Assembly: GCA_003615045.1 (NCBI GenBank)
Contig: ML014161.1
Coordinates: 1-64,000 of the forward strand
Direction: 5' to 3'
Length of the DNA: 64,000 bases
From: Caulochytrium protostelioides
Taxonomy: Eukaryota > Chytridiomycota > Caulochytriomycetes > Caulochytriales > Caulochytriaceae
The stretch's first letter is position 1. Every line of letters starts with the position of its first letter. Positions 53,860-64,000 of this stretch are shown piece after piece. The notes beneath the pieces are model-generated. The model worked only from the letters and a program-made list of their open reading frames with translations. It did not search any database and was not told where the DNA came from. A program made the position numbers and the translations under genes.

Positions 53860-55552
53860 TCAGTTTGAGCGCGGCTCGATTGATCGTTTCGGGTGGAGGG
53901 GGGCGGCAGCGGCTGGTGCGGCGAGCGAGCGAGCGGCCGTGGACGACGAGGGCATGGGAAGGGCCTGGGGCGGAACGGGGAACCACCACGCGAGGGCGAC
54001 ATTTTGCAAGAACCCGACACAGCCGCTGGTCCACCAGAACAAGGCGAGCGCAGCAGGGACCTGCGTGGCGAGCACCATCGACAGGACGGCCAACACACGG
54101 CCGCCCCACTGAATGAGCCTGGTGGACGTGGGCGCGCCAGCTCGCAGAGACGCATTAGCCTGGAGACAACGGCGGCCAGGGTAGAAAGCACATATGGTCA
54201 GGAGACACGGGAAAGTTCATGTGAGTTTCATTTCAGCGCGGATCAAAGCACGGCCGTGTCCGTCTCATTGTTTAATAGAGCGTCCATAAGTGAACGGCAC
54301 TTACACGCAATGTGAGGACTTGGGTGATGCCAATGAGCAGCGGCAGCAAGAGCGTCGGGTCGGGTACAGCCAGGTTGGTGAACCAGAGGCAGCCGCCATC
54401 GACCCAGCCCGCGATCGGGGCGAGATAGGCCTCGGCGGACGGATCGGCCAGCATACGGCCTGACATACGCCTCAAGGTCCATGACATGGCCATGAACAGC
54501 GGAATCTGCAGCCACGGCAGCACAAACGTCTGCGCGGGCGCACAGCCATACTCGGAATAGAGTCGCGCCGAGTGTGCCGCGAGCTGCTCGTCCACGTCGC
54601 GTGCGGATCGCGGCAGACGGGACACAGCGTGGCCGCTGGGTGATGCGTGGGCGGGCGGCCGCCCGAGCGCGACGCGCGCACCTTGGAGCCATCGCTGCCA
54701 CGCTGGGCGCTCTTGCAAGCCTGCGTCCACGGTACTGCTTGATGGTGCTGCCCGACGCTGATACGCCGCGAGCTGCGCGGAGAGTGTCGCGCGCCAGGCC
54801 TGTCGGAGTTTCTGGACGTGGCGCAGCCGCTGGGCGCGGCGATGTTGCACGACAGCGAGCGGGAAGGTAATACCGAAGCGGAGAGCGACGGTGGCGACGG
54901 CGATGGTCGCGCACCACGGTGACTCGGTCAGCGAGGCGGCGCTCGCGCGGAGATGCGCGAGCAGACGCGCGCCCCAGCCGTACGGACCGACGTGGACCCA
55001 CAGCACCTCGGACACCTCGTCTGGCGGGGAATTGCAGGCACCCTCGCCGCAGCGCGTGGCGCGCACGAGCGGCGGCAAAGTCGGGCTCGCCGGTCCATGG
55101 GTCGATGGGGCTTTCTTTGTCGTCGACGCCGTCGTGGCGGACGACGGCGCATCAGCACGGATCAGCCAGGCGCCTGCGCTGAGCGATACTAGACCGGTTG
55201 TGAGACCCACCAGCCCCTTCAGGCTCCAGACCGGCCGATGAGCCAGAAGCAATGAAGAGGTCGCGGCATCATGGGCCGACGTCGTGTGTCCTCGTTGAGG
55301 CAGATCAGCGACGCCTCCTCGTGTTCTAGATCGGAACAAGGCTTGGAGCAGGCTTGTCGCGTCTCCGTTCGGTCCATTCTGTGAGTGCAAAGCACGTGGA
55401 CGATCGAGCGACGACCGCAGCATGGGATCCAGCGGGTCCGACCACCGCGCCGCGCCAGGCCGCCATGTAGCAGGGCATCGAGCGACGATCCCCCTCGGGC
55501 CACCTTGCGGTCGGCACCAGGCCAGGGCCGATCCGAACCAGCAGCTCCGCAT
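53860..55552 (-). CDS. COX18: COX18-like mitochondrial membrane insertase (Oxa1/YidC family), two exons
   Basis: Inner-membrane insertase; Cox18 exports the C-terminal tail of Cox2 in cytochrome oxidase assembly. Exon 1 runs 55552-54305 (416 codons) and exon 2 runs 54159-53860 (99 codons and stop). Exon 1 has an Arg-rich leader and a possible first hydrophobic segment (~112-131). It then has the YidC/Oxa1 core: helix ~212-235 (CATIAVATVALRFGITFPLAV), a basic matrix loop, and FVLPWLQIPLFMAMSWTLRRM (~343-363) followed by the FTNLAVPDPTLLLPLLIGITQ helix. Exon 2 completes the fold with VLSMVLATQVPAALALFWWTSGCVGFLQN, the last two helices. Without splicing the protein stops ten residues after the donor and loses this region. 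The extra length before ~200 leaves the true start (55552 or M44) open. The assignment to COX18 rather than OXA1 rests on the short, poorly conserved loops. Confidence 0.85.
54160..54304 (-). other. Spliceosomal intron in the COX18-like gene, 145 nt
   Basis: On the coding strand the intron starts GTAAGT (after codon CGT), has a branch-site-like CTGAC with its A at 54198, and ends tgtctcCAG at 54160. Splicing is phase 0 and joins the LTLR end of exon 1 to ANASLRAGAP in exon 2, restoring the Oxa1-family C-terminus. It is the only intron in the window I can support. Confidence 0.85.
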
Positions 55553-58500
55553 GGCCGTCCACAGCAGACGGCTTGATGGGGGGTCACGGCCTCAGAAAGG
55601 CGCGCGCGGACGAGGCGACCGACGGTGAGTTGGAATGGGGCAGAGGGGGCGCGGGGCTCCGCACGGGCAAGACGACGGCAACAGCCGTTGAATGGAGAAG
55701 CAGCCGCGATGGCCAAGGCTTCCTGCGCCGCAGCCCAGCATGTCGTCGCGCCGTGTCCTGCTGCCTTGTCCTGCCGCGGCGTCGCGACGGCAGGTCGGCA
55801 CCAGGCGGCAGCAGCACGCGTGCCCTGCTCCGACCCGGCCGTAGGCCCGCGCCTTTGGCGCGAGCGCGAGCCCCCGCCGCATCGGCCCACCGCGACTTTG
55901 TGGTACCGGGTCGCCGCATGCGGTGGCGGCGGGCATGCATGCCGCGTGCGGGTCCACCTACGTCCGTGGTCGCCGAGGACGGCGGCCGGACTTGGGCCGT
56001 CGGCGGCGTCGGCGGCGTCGGCGCAGCATGGTGGCACGCTCCCGCTTCGCCCGCCCGCCCTTGGCGATGGGTGGGGTAGGGACGGGGCGCGTCATTTGCA
56101 CGGGGCACGTTTCATGGCCGCCTTCGCGCTTGGTTCTTTCCTGCTACTTGGGCACGGCATTGCTTTGCCGTGGAGAGGAAGGAGGTCATCGTGGGTGAGC
56201 GACAGCACTTGGAAGGGACAAGGCGCGGCTCTCCTCCAGCGGCAAAGAAGCACGACCTCTGCAAAACCGCGGTATCTCAATGTGAGAGCGAGTCGTTCTC
56301 GGAGCGTCTTGTCTGGCTGGCCAGAGTTTTCCGTCGTCTCGGGGTCCGACCGCCTCCGGAACCCTGGCTGGACGGCCATGCTTTGCCGCCCATCGATCCA
56401 ATGCCGATTTATGGACACCGCTGGGGATGGTCCCCAGATAGAAGAGGCACGCCCCTCTACTTGTCGCCGTCATCGCCATCGCCACGGGCATCGCCATCGC
56501 CATCGCGGTTGCCATCGCGGTTGCCATCGCGGGTGCCATCGCCACCGCCATCTCGATCGACGGCTGATCCTCGCATGTGCGACGTCCGAGGTGAGGCCAC
56601 CGAAATGGTCTCCATGGGCGGGGCGACAGCCCTTCTGCGGAGCTGCCGAAACGTGGCATGGCGTGCCCGTTGCCCTCTCGCCGTGCCGCGCCATCGCCGA
56701 CTTGTTGTCGGGCAGCCACGGCTGCCGAACGAACGCGATGGCGGTGCCGAAGCTTCGCCACCGAGCCTGCGTATGGCGATGGCGATGGCGACGGCCAACC
56801 CCTGAAGCATGTGTCATGGATGCCCGGCGAGGCCATCGGGCCCCCACCCCCGCGTCCCGGCGACGGAGCCGAGCACCGGGGTGTCCACTGCATGAACCGA
56901 GGCCGCCGCACGTGGGTCGAGCGCGCGGTCCTTCGCCCTCGCCCTCGCCCTCGTAGGCCACCGCAACCATTGCATGCATTACGCGATCATCTCCGATTGC
57001 GGCAACGGAAACCAGCCCGTCGCGGCGTTGTTCAAATCAATTAGGAAGTGCGGCGCGATACTTCCGCCTTTTCTTTCTGTTGGGTTCAGCCGTGTCTGTT
57101 GCGCGCTCAGTGCCATGGACTTGGAGGCGGGCCTCCCGGCTTTTCCTTGGCTCAGCTCGCCGCTGGGCAAATGACGACGCCGATGCTGCCGCGCCATGCC
57201 GCCGCCCGCGGTTGCCCGGTACCACGCCGCTGCGGCTCCGAGTCGATTTTCTCTTATTATGACATTTTCTTTGGGGGGCGGGCAAGCGGGCCGCGCCTGC
57301 GGCATGTGCCCTCTCGGTCTGGCCACCCGTTCCGTTCCTGTCGGTTGCGTGCGGCGGGTGCCGGGCGAGATGGAAGGCAGGTCGCACGCGCCTGTGATGA
57401 AGCGGGCAGCAACAAATGCCGTCATCTGCGCGAGCCTCCGCATCCCATTGCCGAGCGGGGACGGTGCGGGGGGACCTGCGTTTCCCGGCCGACGTCCGGC
57501 CTCCCACGTTCTTCCTGCCCGTCGCTCCACCTGCAGCGTGTCACGCTGCGACGCGGGGACCACGGAGCAGCCCGGCCGCCGCAGCCGCAACGACGGGTCC
57601 CCGGCATGCACGGCGCCGCGCGGCGCGCGAGGATGTGCCAAGCACCAAGACAAAGACAGGGGGTGCGGGGACGAGGGCACCCCGCCGGCATCGCGCCGCC
57701 GCGGCCGCCGCGGCCGCCGCCACCGCCTGCCGCACACCATGGCAGGACGGGACTCGTCGGGCCGGCCATCGCCGTTCCGGTCGGAACGGCCTCCGGCGTT
57801 GGTGTCGGGACAGGGCGGTCTCGTGCCGTTCTCTTCTGGGGCTGCGGGCCCTCGCCGGCGGCGGGTATGAACACGGGTGCCATGCGCTGGGCGATGCCGG
57901 CGGCGGCCCGCGGCGGCGGCGGCCCGCGGCGGCTGCCCGCGGCGCCTGACGCGAAAGGTCCTGGCGGAGGTCGCCGGCGCATCGCGATGAGGCGCCGGGC
58001 CACCGCGTCGCCTCATTGTGACGCATCGCCCGCCGCTTGACGCGGCTTGACGGTGGCGGCGACGACGTGGCCTGCCGGACGAAGCACGCCGCCGGGTGGC
58101 GCGCGGCCGTCGCAGCGGCTCGGGCGGTGAAACGCATGCCGCGCGAGCATCGAGGGGGGTTTAAGTGACGGGGGCCAAGACGACCGGGACGGCCGGTGCG
58201 CTGGACCCGAGTGATCCGAGCCGAGCCGCGCCGCGCTGCGCGTCGACCGGAAGTCAGGTCTTCATGAGCCCATCATACTCGTAGCATGGTCCTCCGTCAT
58301 CTCGTCCACCTCACCCCACGTCGGCGACCCCCTTATCCTTGGACATCGACATTCGACATCACTATTTGACATCGACGTCACTATCGGCTCGGCCCATTCC
58401 CCTTGATTCATGCTTGAGGGCTGCACTTCTCTTTTGCCTGTGTTTAGTCGATGAAACGTTGGATCACACTACCCTGTTTCTCCATTTTCTCCACGACACC

Positions 58501-58787
58501 CCTTCTTTGGCTTGTGATCCCTCTGGGATCTCGGCACTTCCTTTCTCTCTCAACCACGTGATCCGCCACCACGGCTCATTGGCCCCGAGTTACTCCTGCG
58601 CCGTGAGCGTCTTTCCTTCTTTTGCGGATCTGCCACGTGCATCCCCGACGCCTCGGTGTCCTGTCGCTTCGCTTCGATCGAAGCCCACTCGGTCGGACCC
58701 GCGTTCCCGCGTCGTAGACTCTTTCTGCGCATTCGAGAGTGACTTCGAGATTTGCCGATTGTTATTTTTAGGATCGGTTCGGCCAGG
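55553..58787. other. Divergent intergenic region (COX18-like / HOG1-like)
   Basis: Contains both promoters, over 3 kb. A (CATCGC)-type hexanucleotide run lies at 56466-56560. A CACGTG site at 58556-58561 lies about 230 bp upstream of the MAP kinase start. The sequence gttatttttag at 58761-58771 resembles a 3' splice site and could end a 5'-leader intron. Frames here lack protein features. Confidence 0.5.
56466..56560. repeat. (CATCGC)n / (GCCATCGCGGTT)n repeat
   Basis: Hexanucleotide catcgc units grade into three 12-bp units of ggttgccatcgc and back again. No coding role is evident. Confidence 0.85.
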
Positions 58788-60101
58788 ATGACGGAGCAGA
58801 CGGCTGCAGCGGCCGGCGCGGCCGCGCCGAACGGCACGGCGCACCACGAGCCCCAGCCGCAAGTGGCTCCCGCGGCATCCGGCGTCGCGAACTCGGACGA
58901 CCTCAAGCACCCGACCGCGCCGGACGTCGGTGAGTCCTCGGACGCCGAATTCCAGCGCTACTCGGTGTTCGGCACCATCTTCGAGGTGACGTCGCGCTAC
59001 ACGGACCTGCAGCCCGTGGGCATGGGCGCGTTCGGCCTGGTGTGCTCAGCCCGCGACCAGGTGACTGGCGGCAACGTCGCCGTCAAGAAGATCATGAAGC
59101 CGTGTAGCACCGCGGTGCTGGCCAAGCGCACTTTCCGCGAGCTGCGTCTGCTGAAGATGCTGCGCCACGACAACGTGATCAGCCTCAGCGACATCTTCAT
59201 CTCGCCGCTTGAGGATATCTACTTTGTGACCGAGCTGCTCGGCACGGACCTGCATCGCTTGCTGACGTCACGTCCGCTGGAAAAAGATTTCATCAAGTAC
59301 TTCCTCTACCAGATCCTGCGCGGGCTCAAGTATGTCCACTCGGCGGGTATCGTCCACCGCGACCTGAAGCCGAGCAACATTCTCGTGAACGAGAACTGTG
59401 ACATGAAGCTCTGCGACTTTGGGCTGGCGCGCGTTACCGATGCGGGCCAGATGACCGGCTACGTCAGCACGCGCTACTACCGCGCGCCCGAGATCATGTT
59501 GACATGGCAAAAGTATACCGAGGCCGTGGATATGTGGTCGGTCGGCTGCATCTTTGCCGAGATGCTCGAAGGCAAACCCCTGTTCCCCGGCAAGGACCAC
59601 GTGCACCAGTTCTCCATTATCACCGAGCTGCTCGGTACCCCGCCGGACGATGTCATCCAGACCATCTGCTCCGAAAACACGCTGCGCTTCGTGCGCAACC
59701 TGCCGACGCGCGCGAAGATTCCGTTCGCGACGCGATTCGCCAATGTTGCCGCGGCGGACCCGCTCGCGACCGACTTGCTCGAGCGCATGCTCGTCTTCGA
59801 CCCGAGGAAACGCATCAAGGCCGCCGAGGCCCTCGCCCACCCCTACCTGGCCCCCTACCACGACCCGACCGACGAGCCCGAGGCCGCTGAGCCCTTCGAC
59901 TGGAGTTTCACCGACCGCGAGCTGACCGCCGAGACGTGGAAGAGTATGATCTACCGCGAAGTGATGGGTTTCCACAAGGGCGCCCAGGACGCCGCCGTTG
60001 CGGGCGTCCAGGACCCCGGCAGTGCCATCGACTTGAATGCCGCGGCTGCCCACGGGATCCCTGCCGCGGCCCCGGCATCGGCGACGACCGTCAACCCATG
60101 A
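58788..60101 (+). CDS. HOG1: Hog1/Sty1/p38-type stress-activated MAP kinase
   Basis: MAP kinase of the high-osmolarity and general stress pathway, moving from cytosol to nucleus when activated. The 437-residue protein begins at the ATG at 58788; the longer frame opens with TTG. Residues ~58-68 ([11 protein letters not shown]) match the Hog1 N-terminus. The kinase has GMGAFGLV (78-85), VAVKK with K100, HRDLKPSN with D192, DFGLARV and the activation-loop QMTGY (T223, Y225). TGY is the signature of Hog1/p38 rather than TEY kinases. The MAPK insert and the acidic common-docking region ([11 protein letters not shown], ~372-382) are present. A 57-residue Ala/Pro-rich N-terminal extension not usual for Hog1 precedes it, and the C-terminus after ~400 is low-complexity. 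No intron is seen in the coding region. Confidence 0.96.
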   Translation: MTEQTAAAAGAAAPNGTAHHEPQPQVAPAASGVANSDDLKHPTAPDVGESSDAEFQRYSVFGTIFEVTSRYTDLQPVGMGAFGLVCSARDQVTGGNVAVKKIMKPCSTAVLAKRTFRELRLLKMLRHDNVISLSDIFISPLEDIYFVTELLGTDLHRLLTSRPLEKDFIKYFLYQILRGLKYVHSAGIVHRDLKPSNILVNENCDMKLCDFGLARVTDAGQMTGYVSTRYYRAPEIMLTWQKYTEAVDMWSVGCIFAEMLEGKPLFPGKDHVHQFSIITELLGTPPDDVIQTICSENTLRFVRNLPTRAKIPFATRFANVAAADPLATDLLERMLVFDPRKRIKAAEALAHPYLAPYHDPTDEPEAAEPFDWSFTDRELTAETWKSMIYREVMGFHKGAQDAAVAGVQDPGSAIDLNAAAAHGIPAAAPASATTVNP

Positions 60102-60638
60102 GCCGAGCCGACATCAACGCTTCCCAGACGGCCTCCCTGATCATCGCGTCGCTGTATGAGCGACAGTCGACCTGCGCTGCACGGCGAAGCCAGCAGCAGC
60201 CCGACGGGCTTGCTGACTGGCTTTTCGCGCTTGTTTCTCTGTCCGTTGCTTCCTCTTTTTTTGTATGTACAGCGCATGGTTGGCGCTTGATGAATGCTTA
60301 GTAAGGTTGGATTTGCTCGATGAACTTGCTCGCGAGCATGCCTCGTCCTGATGGCCATGCGATCTTGTCTCTCGAGAGCTCTGGATCGTCCGGAGAAAAA
60401 AGTCATCGCACGATCAACCATAAAAGCATCTTACTTCCATCGCACGACAGATTCATGAGAGCCACGGTGGGTGTCCAACGCGATCCATAGTTCTTTGAGC
60501 GCAGCTCGGATGATGATGATGATGATGACGATGATTGCGGTTGTCATTTTGCCCTCGTTTGAACAGCTTAATACATCCGATTCCTTTTTATTTTTTTACA
60601 TATATACGTATTGCATGCTGGCAGAAAGAATCGGGGAT
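60102..60638. other. Convergent intergenic region (HOG1-like / p24)
   Basis: AT-richer 3' region of two convergent genes. It contains a (GATGAT)n run at 60509-60533 and T-rich, TATATA-rich sequence at 60580-60612. Confidence 0.6.
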
Positions 60639-61292
60639 TTAGACGAGCTTTTTAGCGACAAAGAAGCCGCGGAGCTGGCGGACCTGCCACGTGACGGCCG
60701 CCGCAAGTGCAAAGAACTGGAGCAGCGAGTACCAGACGACATGGCCGTTCACGCGCTCCGAGAGATTGCGGAAGTCGACCTCACGCTCGCGCAGGGTCTG
60801 CTGCTCCGTGCGTATCTGCGTCATTCGAGTCTGCAGGTTCGAGATCTGGCGCACGACGGCGTCGATGGCCTCGCGCTTGCCGGCGGTGGGGTCGTGGCCG
60901 GCGTCGCCGAAGAGCAGATCGAAGTGGAGCCGGATCCGCGCGGGCGCGCCGTTGGGCCCCGGCCGCAGGCGCCCGCTGACCTGCAGACAGATCTCGTGGT
61001 CGCCGGCCGTGGTCGTCGTGAACGTGATGCGGCCCTGCGGCTCGCTGTGCTGCTCAATGATCGGCACGCGCGCCGGCACCGTCTCGACGCGCGCGCGGAT
61101 GCCGATGTCGGTCGCTGGCACCCACGTCCAGTCGCTCTCGCGGAGCATCTCGGCCTGATGGCTCGCGATCACCGTCGTCTGCGCGGGCAGCTCCTCAAAG
61201 AAGCAGCGCTGCTGGTCCGCCTCGAGGTAGAAGTAGATCGCCTGAACGCGAGCAGCCATTATCGCTACCAGCAGCAGCAGGGTCGGCAGCAT
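60639..61292 (-). CDS. p24-family cargo receptor (emp24/GP25L, Erp1/TMED9-like)
   Basis: Type I membrane protein of COPII/COPI vesicles that selects cargo between the endoplasmic reticulum and Golgi. From the ATG at 61292 it has 217 residues, the family's usual size. It has a signal peptide (1-18, MLPTLLLLVAIMAARVQA) and a GOLD domain starting IYFYLEADQQRCFFEELP. The cysteine pair is C29 and the C in HEICLQV. A coiled-coil neck (~145-180, QTRMTQIRTEQQTLRERE) leads to a membrane helix near 186-203. The short tail FFVAKKLV combines a diphenylalanine ER-exit motif with a KKxx COPI-retrieval signal, the same ending seen in the p24-alpha (TMED9/Erp1) branch. An ATG 16 codons upstream (61340) is possible but would place charged residues before the signal peptide. 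Confidence 0.94.
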   Translation of the reverse strand: MLPTLLLLVAIMAARVQAIYFYLEADQQRCFFEELPAQTTVIASHQAEMLRESDWTWVPATDIGIRARVETVPARVPIIEQHSEPQGRITFTTTTAGDHEICLQVSGRLRPGPNGAPARIRLHFDLLFGDAGHDPTAGKREAIDAVVRQISNLQTRMTQIRTEQQTLREREVDFRNLSERVNGHVVWYSLLQFFALAAAVTWQVRQLRGFFVAKKLV

Positions 61293-61340
61293 GCTGCCGT
61301 GGCGGCCGCATGGCCGCACGCGCGGTGATGTCGGGGCCAT

Positions 61341-62871
61341 TCAGACGCGCGTGCTATCGCTGTCGCGTACCAAAAGTGACAGCAGGGGACGCGTAATGCA
61401 GATGCAGCACCCGAGCAAAGGGCCAACGATACGCCAAGCAAAAGCACTCCGTTGTTCCGATAGTCTCATGAAACAACAAAAAGATGGCGGCTCCGGTAGG
61501 TCGGCTAACGGGGGTAGACGATCAAGAGACAAGACGTGCGCAGGGCAGTCGGACGCTTTGGGCCTGACAGAAGGGGCGACAGGCCGCCATGGCATCCATC
61601 AGCGCTCGCGATGCCGTCGTCGCGTGTCGCCACGTGGCGTCGGGCTGTGGCCACGCGGGGAGTATGCCGCGATCGCGCGCGTCGCAGCGGCTGGGAATGA
61701 AGGGAAGGCCCGCGCGGCGGGACGCGGGAGGCGGGCCCGAGCGGGTCATATGCATCGCGACGGTGGCGCTGGCGGTGGCGTTGGCGGGGCGCTGCCGTCG
61801 CTACCGCGCACCCGCCATGCCGCCGCGGTCTGGTGGGAGGCCGCGTCGGGGCTCTCGGCGAGACCGGCCGGCGGCCGCGCCAATGCCACCCAGGTCGCCG
61901 CGTCAGCGCACCGAAGCAATGTCCTTATCCAGCGCTGTTCTCGCTAATCGTTCGACCCCTTGTCGATCTGGCTATTTCTTGTGCTGAGTGGAAAGACCCT
62001 TTTGGAGTCCATCGTTGAGGCGATCACCGTCCCAGACGAGGCCCCTTCTCTGGAGGCGCAACGATGCACAACGACCTCAACGATGTCCGTCGGCACGTTC
62101 CGCCACACCCAAGCGGTATGCACGATCGTCAAGGCGTTGCCGCTAACAGACGCCCGTCGCGCATGGGATGCGACATCGAGGCATACGGCGGAGCTGTACG
62201 TTGGACCGTGAGGGCCAGGATGATAGTCCCTGTTTCAGCCGCCCTTTCGTAGGTATGCGTTGAAATCTAAAACGTTTTCATAGGACACCGTTTCAGAACA
62301 TTGTCAGGCAGCATGATTTCATGATTGCACATTACGGCATCACACATCCTTTGATGCAAAACACATGCTGTCAACGCGTGGCCGCCTAAACGTTGCCTAT
62401 GAAATTCATTTGCTGACTCGCTGATATCGACGTGCGTCTTATGCTTCTTAGCGTTAAATGAACCACTTCGTCCCTTTGGGGTGTCAGCGCCATCGTATGG
62501 GCTCTCATCATGCTGATCTGCTTCTTTCAGGTCCCTCTGTGCCTCCGATGCTGCGTACTCGCATCGATATTCAACCCATGGCCCAGGCCCTCCGAGGTTG
62601 AAGAAAGTCTTTTTAAGCCCGTTCTTATTCGGCAGCCGTCGACAGTTAGGCACAGTTGCGTTGCGTCGCATTGGGTTGTATTGTATTGTGCCACCACGTG
62701 ATGGATTGGATCGAATTGCATGGTATTGCATGGCATGCCACGATGGGTACGCCATGGTACTTGCTTCCGCTTGGCCCGCTTGCGATTGGCACCGCACCAC
62801 GCTGTTCCGCCGTTACGCTGTTTTGTATCAGCGCGCTGCAGCGCGTCGCTAGCGCGCTAGCCAGAAGTTTG
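61341..62871. other. Intergenic region between p24 and Fanzor copy 3
   Basis: Upstream region of the p24 gene, then an AT-richer stretch (62220-62700). A 177-codon minus-strand frame (62267-62800; GPGPWVEYRCEYAASEA) has composition unlike the flanking GC-rich DNA but no recognisable family; it may be decayed element sequence. Confidence 0.4.
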
Positions 62872-63420
62872 TCCCATGAGCGAAATCGCCGTCCCGACGG
62901 CTCAGGCGTACAGCGCGAGCGCCCAGCGTTTCCGCACTGCGCTGGTCGATGAGTTCCGGACGACTCAGGTGCATGCCGAGATGAATCATATCCTGACCAA
63001 GGTGCACATCCGGAACCCGACGGCCGTTCAGACGTCTCACGCGTCCCGGGCGGGCGTCCACCCGACCGAGCCGACGGCGGTCGACCGGGTCCGCACGACC
63101 CAGGTGGATGTCAACACGAATGGGTCCCAAGCAACGCCGGCGCATGAGGACCGTGGTTCGAGATTTGCTGTGGTGTGAAGCCACCAACGGCGTTTGTGGA
63201 CCGCGATCGCAATGCCGCGTTGACCATCCGACGCTGCTTGGCCTGACCCGTCAGACCGATAGCGTTGTGTCGCAACCTCGGGCAAGCCCCCCTGCAGCCC
63301 AAGATCAGCAAGCTCATCCGACACTGAACCCAAATGCGCGCTGCATCCGTGGGGGTCTCCTAGGGGGCACCATGGTGTGCGTGTTGGGTTGCGTTGGGTT
63401 GGGTGAGCCTTTTGTAAAAG
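62872..63420 (+). pseudogene. Fanzor relic, copy 3, C-terminal end and 3' flank
   Basis: The fragment carries EIAVPTAQAY, AQRFRTALVDEFRTTQV (RuvC-type DE motif better kept than in copy 1), SRAGVHPTEPTAVDRV, GSRFAVV and a frameshifted remnant of the NRDLNAALN block (63210-63230). DNA similarity to copy 1 runs from about 3430 to 3960 in that copy, including the 3' flank. The N-terminal two thirds are absent. Frameshifts and a stop at 63176 mark it as dead. Confidence 0.72.
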
Positions 63421-64000
63421 GGATATATCGTCTCACCACTCGAACGGCCGTGACCCTGGTGAAAGAGCAGCAGGTGACAGGCACGCGCGGCCGGCAGCTC
63501 GTGCACGCGCAACGCCTCGCGCCCTCACCATGCCCTCACGCCCGAGCCCACGATGGAGGGGAGATGGCGGCGGCGGTGTCGTGAAGCTGCGACCGCCGCC
63601 CTTCTCATGCCGCCGCCGCCTACCGTCGCCTGCCGGTGCCGCCGCCGCCGCCGCCGCCGCCGCCGCTCCCATGGCGGTGCAATATAGAAGAGGAGGGAAC
63701 GATCGGCGAGGTCGACGTGCAAATAAGCCAAGACGCCTCCTGCCTCTCCGCCGGCTCGCGCTCCCCTCGCTCCGGCCAGCCCGTCGAGTTCCCGCCACCC
63801 CTGGGCATGCGTGTTCGGCGAGAATAAAAAACAACAACAACAACGTGAACCATATCAACCCGCTGCGGGGGCGACCGGCGCGCATGGGCGGGAGACGGAC
63901 CGGATGCACGGCCCCCTTCCCCGCTCTCGGGGGCCTCTCACAGAGGAGACGGCAGCCGCAGGAGATCGGCAGGTCGGCAGGCCCTCGCTGGGACACAAGA
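63421..64000. other. Right-hand end of the window, no gene supported
   Basis: Contains (GCC)n runs at 63600-63668 and an A-rich acaacaacaacaac stretch at 63828-63842. A minus-strand 187-codon frame here is Arg/Ala-rich and probably spurious. Confidence 0.5.

Noticed and set aside
63433-63996. 187-codon minus-strand frame with a hydrophobic segment (LIWFTLLLLFFILAEHA)
   Set aside because: The rest is Arg/Ala runs from GCC/CGG repeats; the hydrophobic piece comes from an acaacaacaac stretch, so a real membrane protein is unlikely.
1-64000. CRISPR arrays, bacterial-style operons, riboswitches or ribosome-binding sites
   Set aside because: Gene content, splicing signals and gene spacing are eukaryotic; the only tandem repeats are microsatellites and short arrays without spacers.

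Overview
The window looks like nuclear DNA from a GC-rich, intron-poor fungus. The evidence is a complete fungal-type protein kinase C (HR1-HR1-C2-C1-C1-kinase), a TGY-type (Hog1/p38) MAP kinase, eukaryotic genes on both strands with no operon structure, a near-consensus Kozak start (gccaccATGg) on the largest gene, and one spliceosomal intron (GTAAGT...CTGAC...CAG) in a COX18-like gene. Most other genes are single open frames. Relics of a Fanzor-type (eukaryotic TnpB-like) nuclease and of a Ty1/copia retrotransposon would fit an early-diverging fungus, but the lineage cannot be fixed from this sequence alone.

Layout. 1-4080: AT-richer, repeat-laden DNA with a 40-bp tandem repeat, a long inverted-repeat element (495-1325), a broken copia reverse transcriptase (2166-2982) and, joined to it, a broken Fanzor 3' half (2983-3900). 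4081-7044 (-): an unrecognised 987-residue protein with signal peptide and C-terminal membrane anchor. 7900-8370: a second Fanzor fragment. 9454-13176 (+): PKC1. 15073-17328 (+): a single-pass membrane protein. 17996-19375 (-): RNase H2 catalytic subunit. 20051-20629 (-): cyclophilin with a probable mitochondrial presequence and an internal cytosolic start. 22917-30092 (+): THADA/Trm732-like tRNA-methylation scaffold. 30331-31620 (-): Ser/Thr-rich Mid2/WSC-like surface protein. 33238-36849 (-): Nup82/Nup88-like nucleoporin. 38313-41204 (-): bHLH transcription factor. 41205-51446: about 10 kb with no gene I can support. 51447-52202 (-): acidic orphan protein. 53446-53655 (+): TFIIH subunit Tfb5. 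53860-55552 (-): COX18-like membrane insertase in two exons. 58788-60101 (+): Hog1-type MAP kinase. 60639-61292 (-): p24 cargo receptor ending in KKLV. 62872-63420: a third Fanzor fragment.

How the genes relate. They are mostly housekeeping genes from separate pathways. One theme is cell-surface stress signalling: PKC1, a Mid2-like candidate sensor, Hog1, and another single-pass membrane protein lie within about 50 kb. No evidence in the sequence shows co-regulation. The most unusual content is the set of three decayed Fanzor copies, which overlap one another and share a 3' flank, and the orphan 987-residue surface protein lying between two of them.
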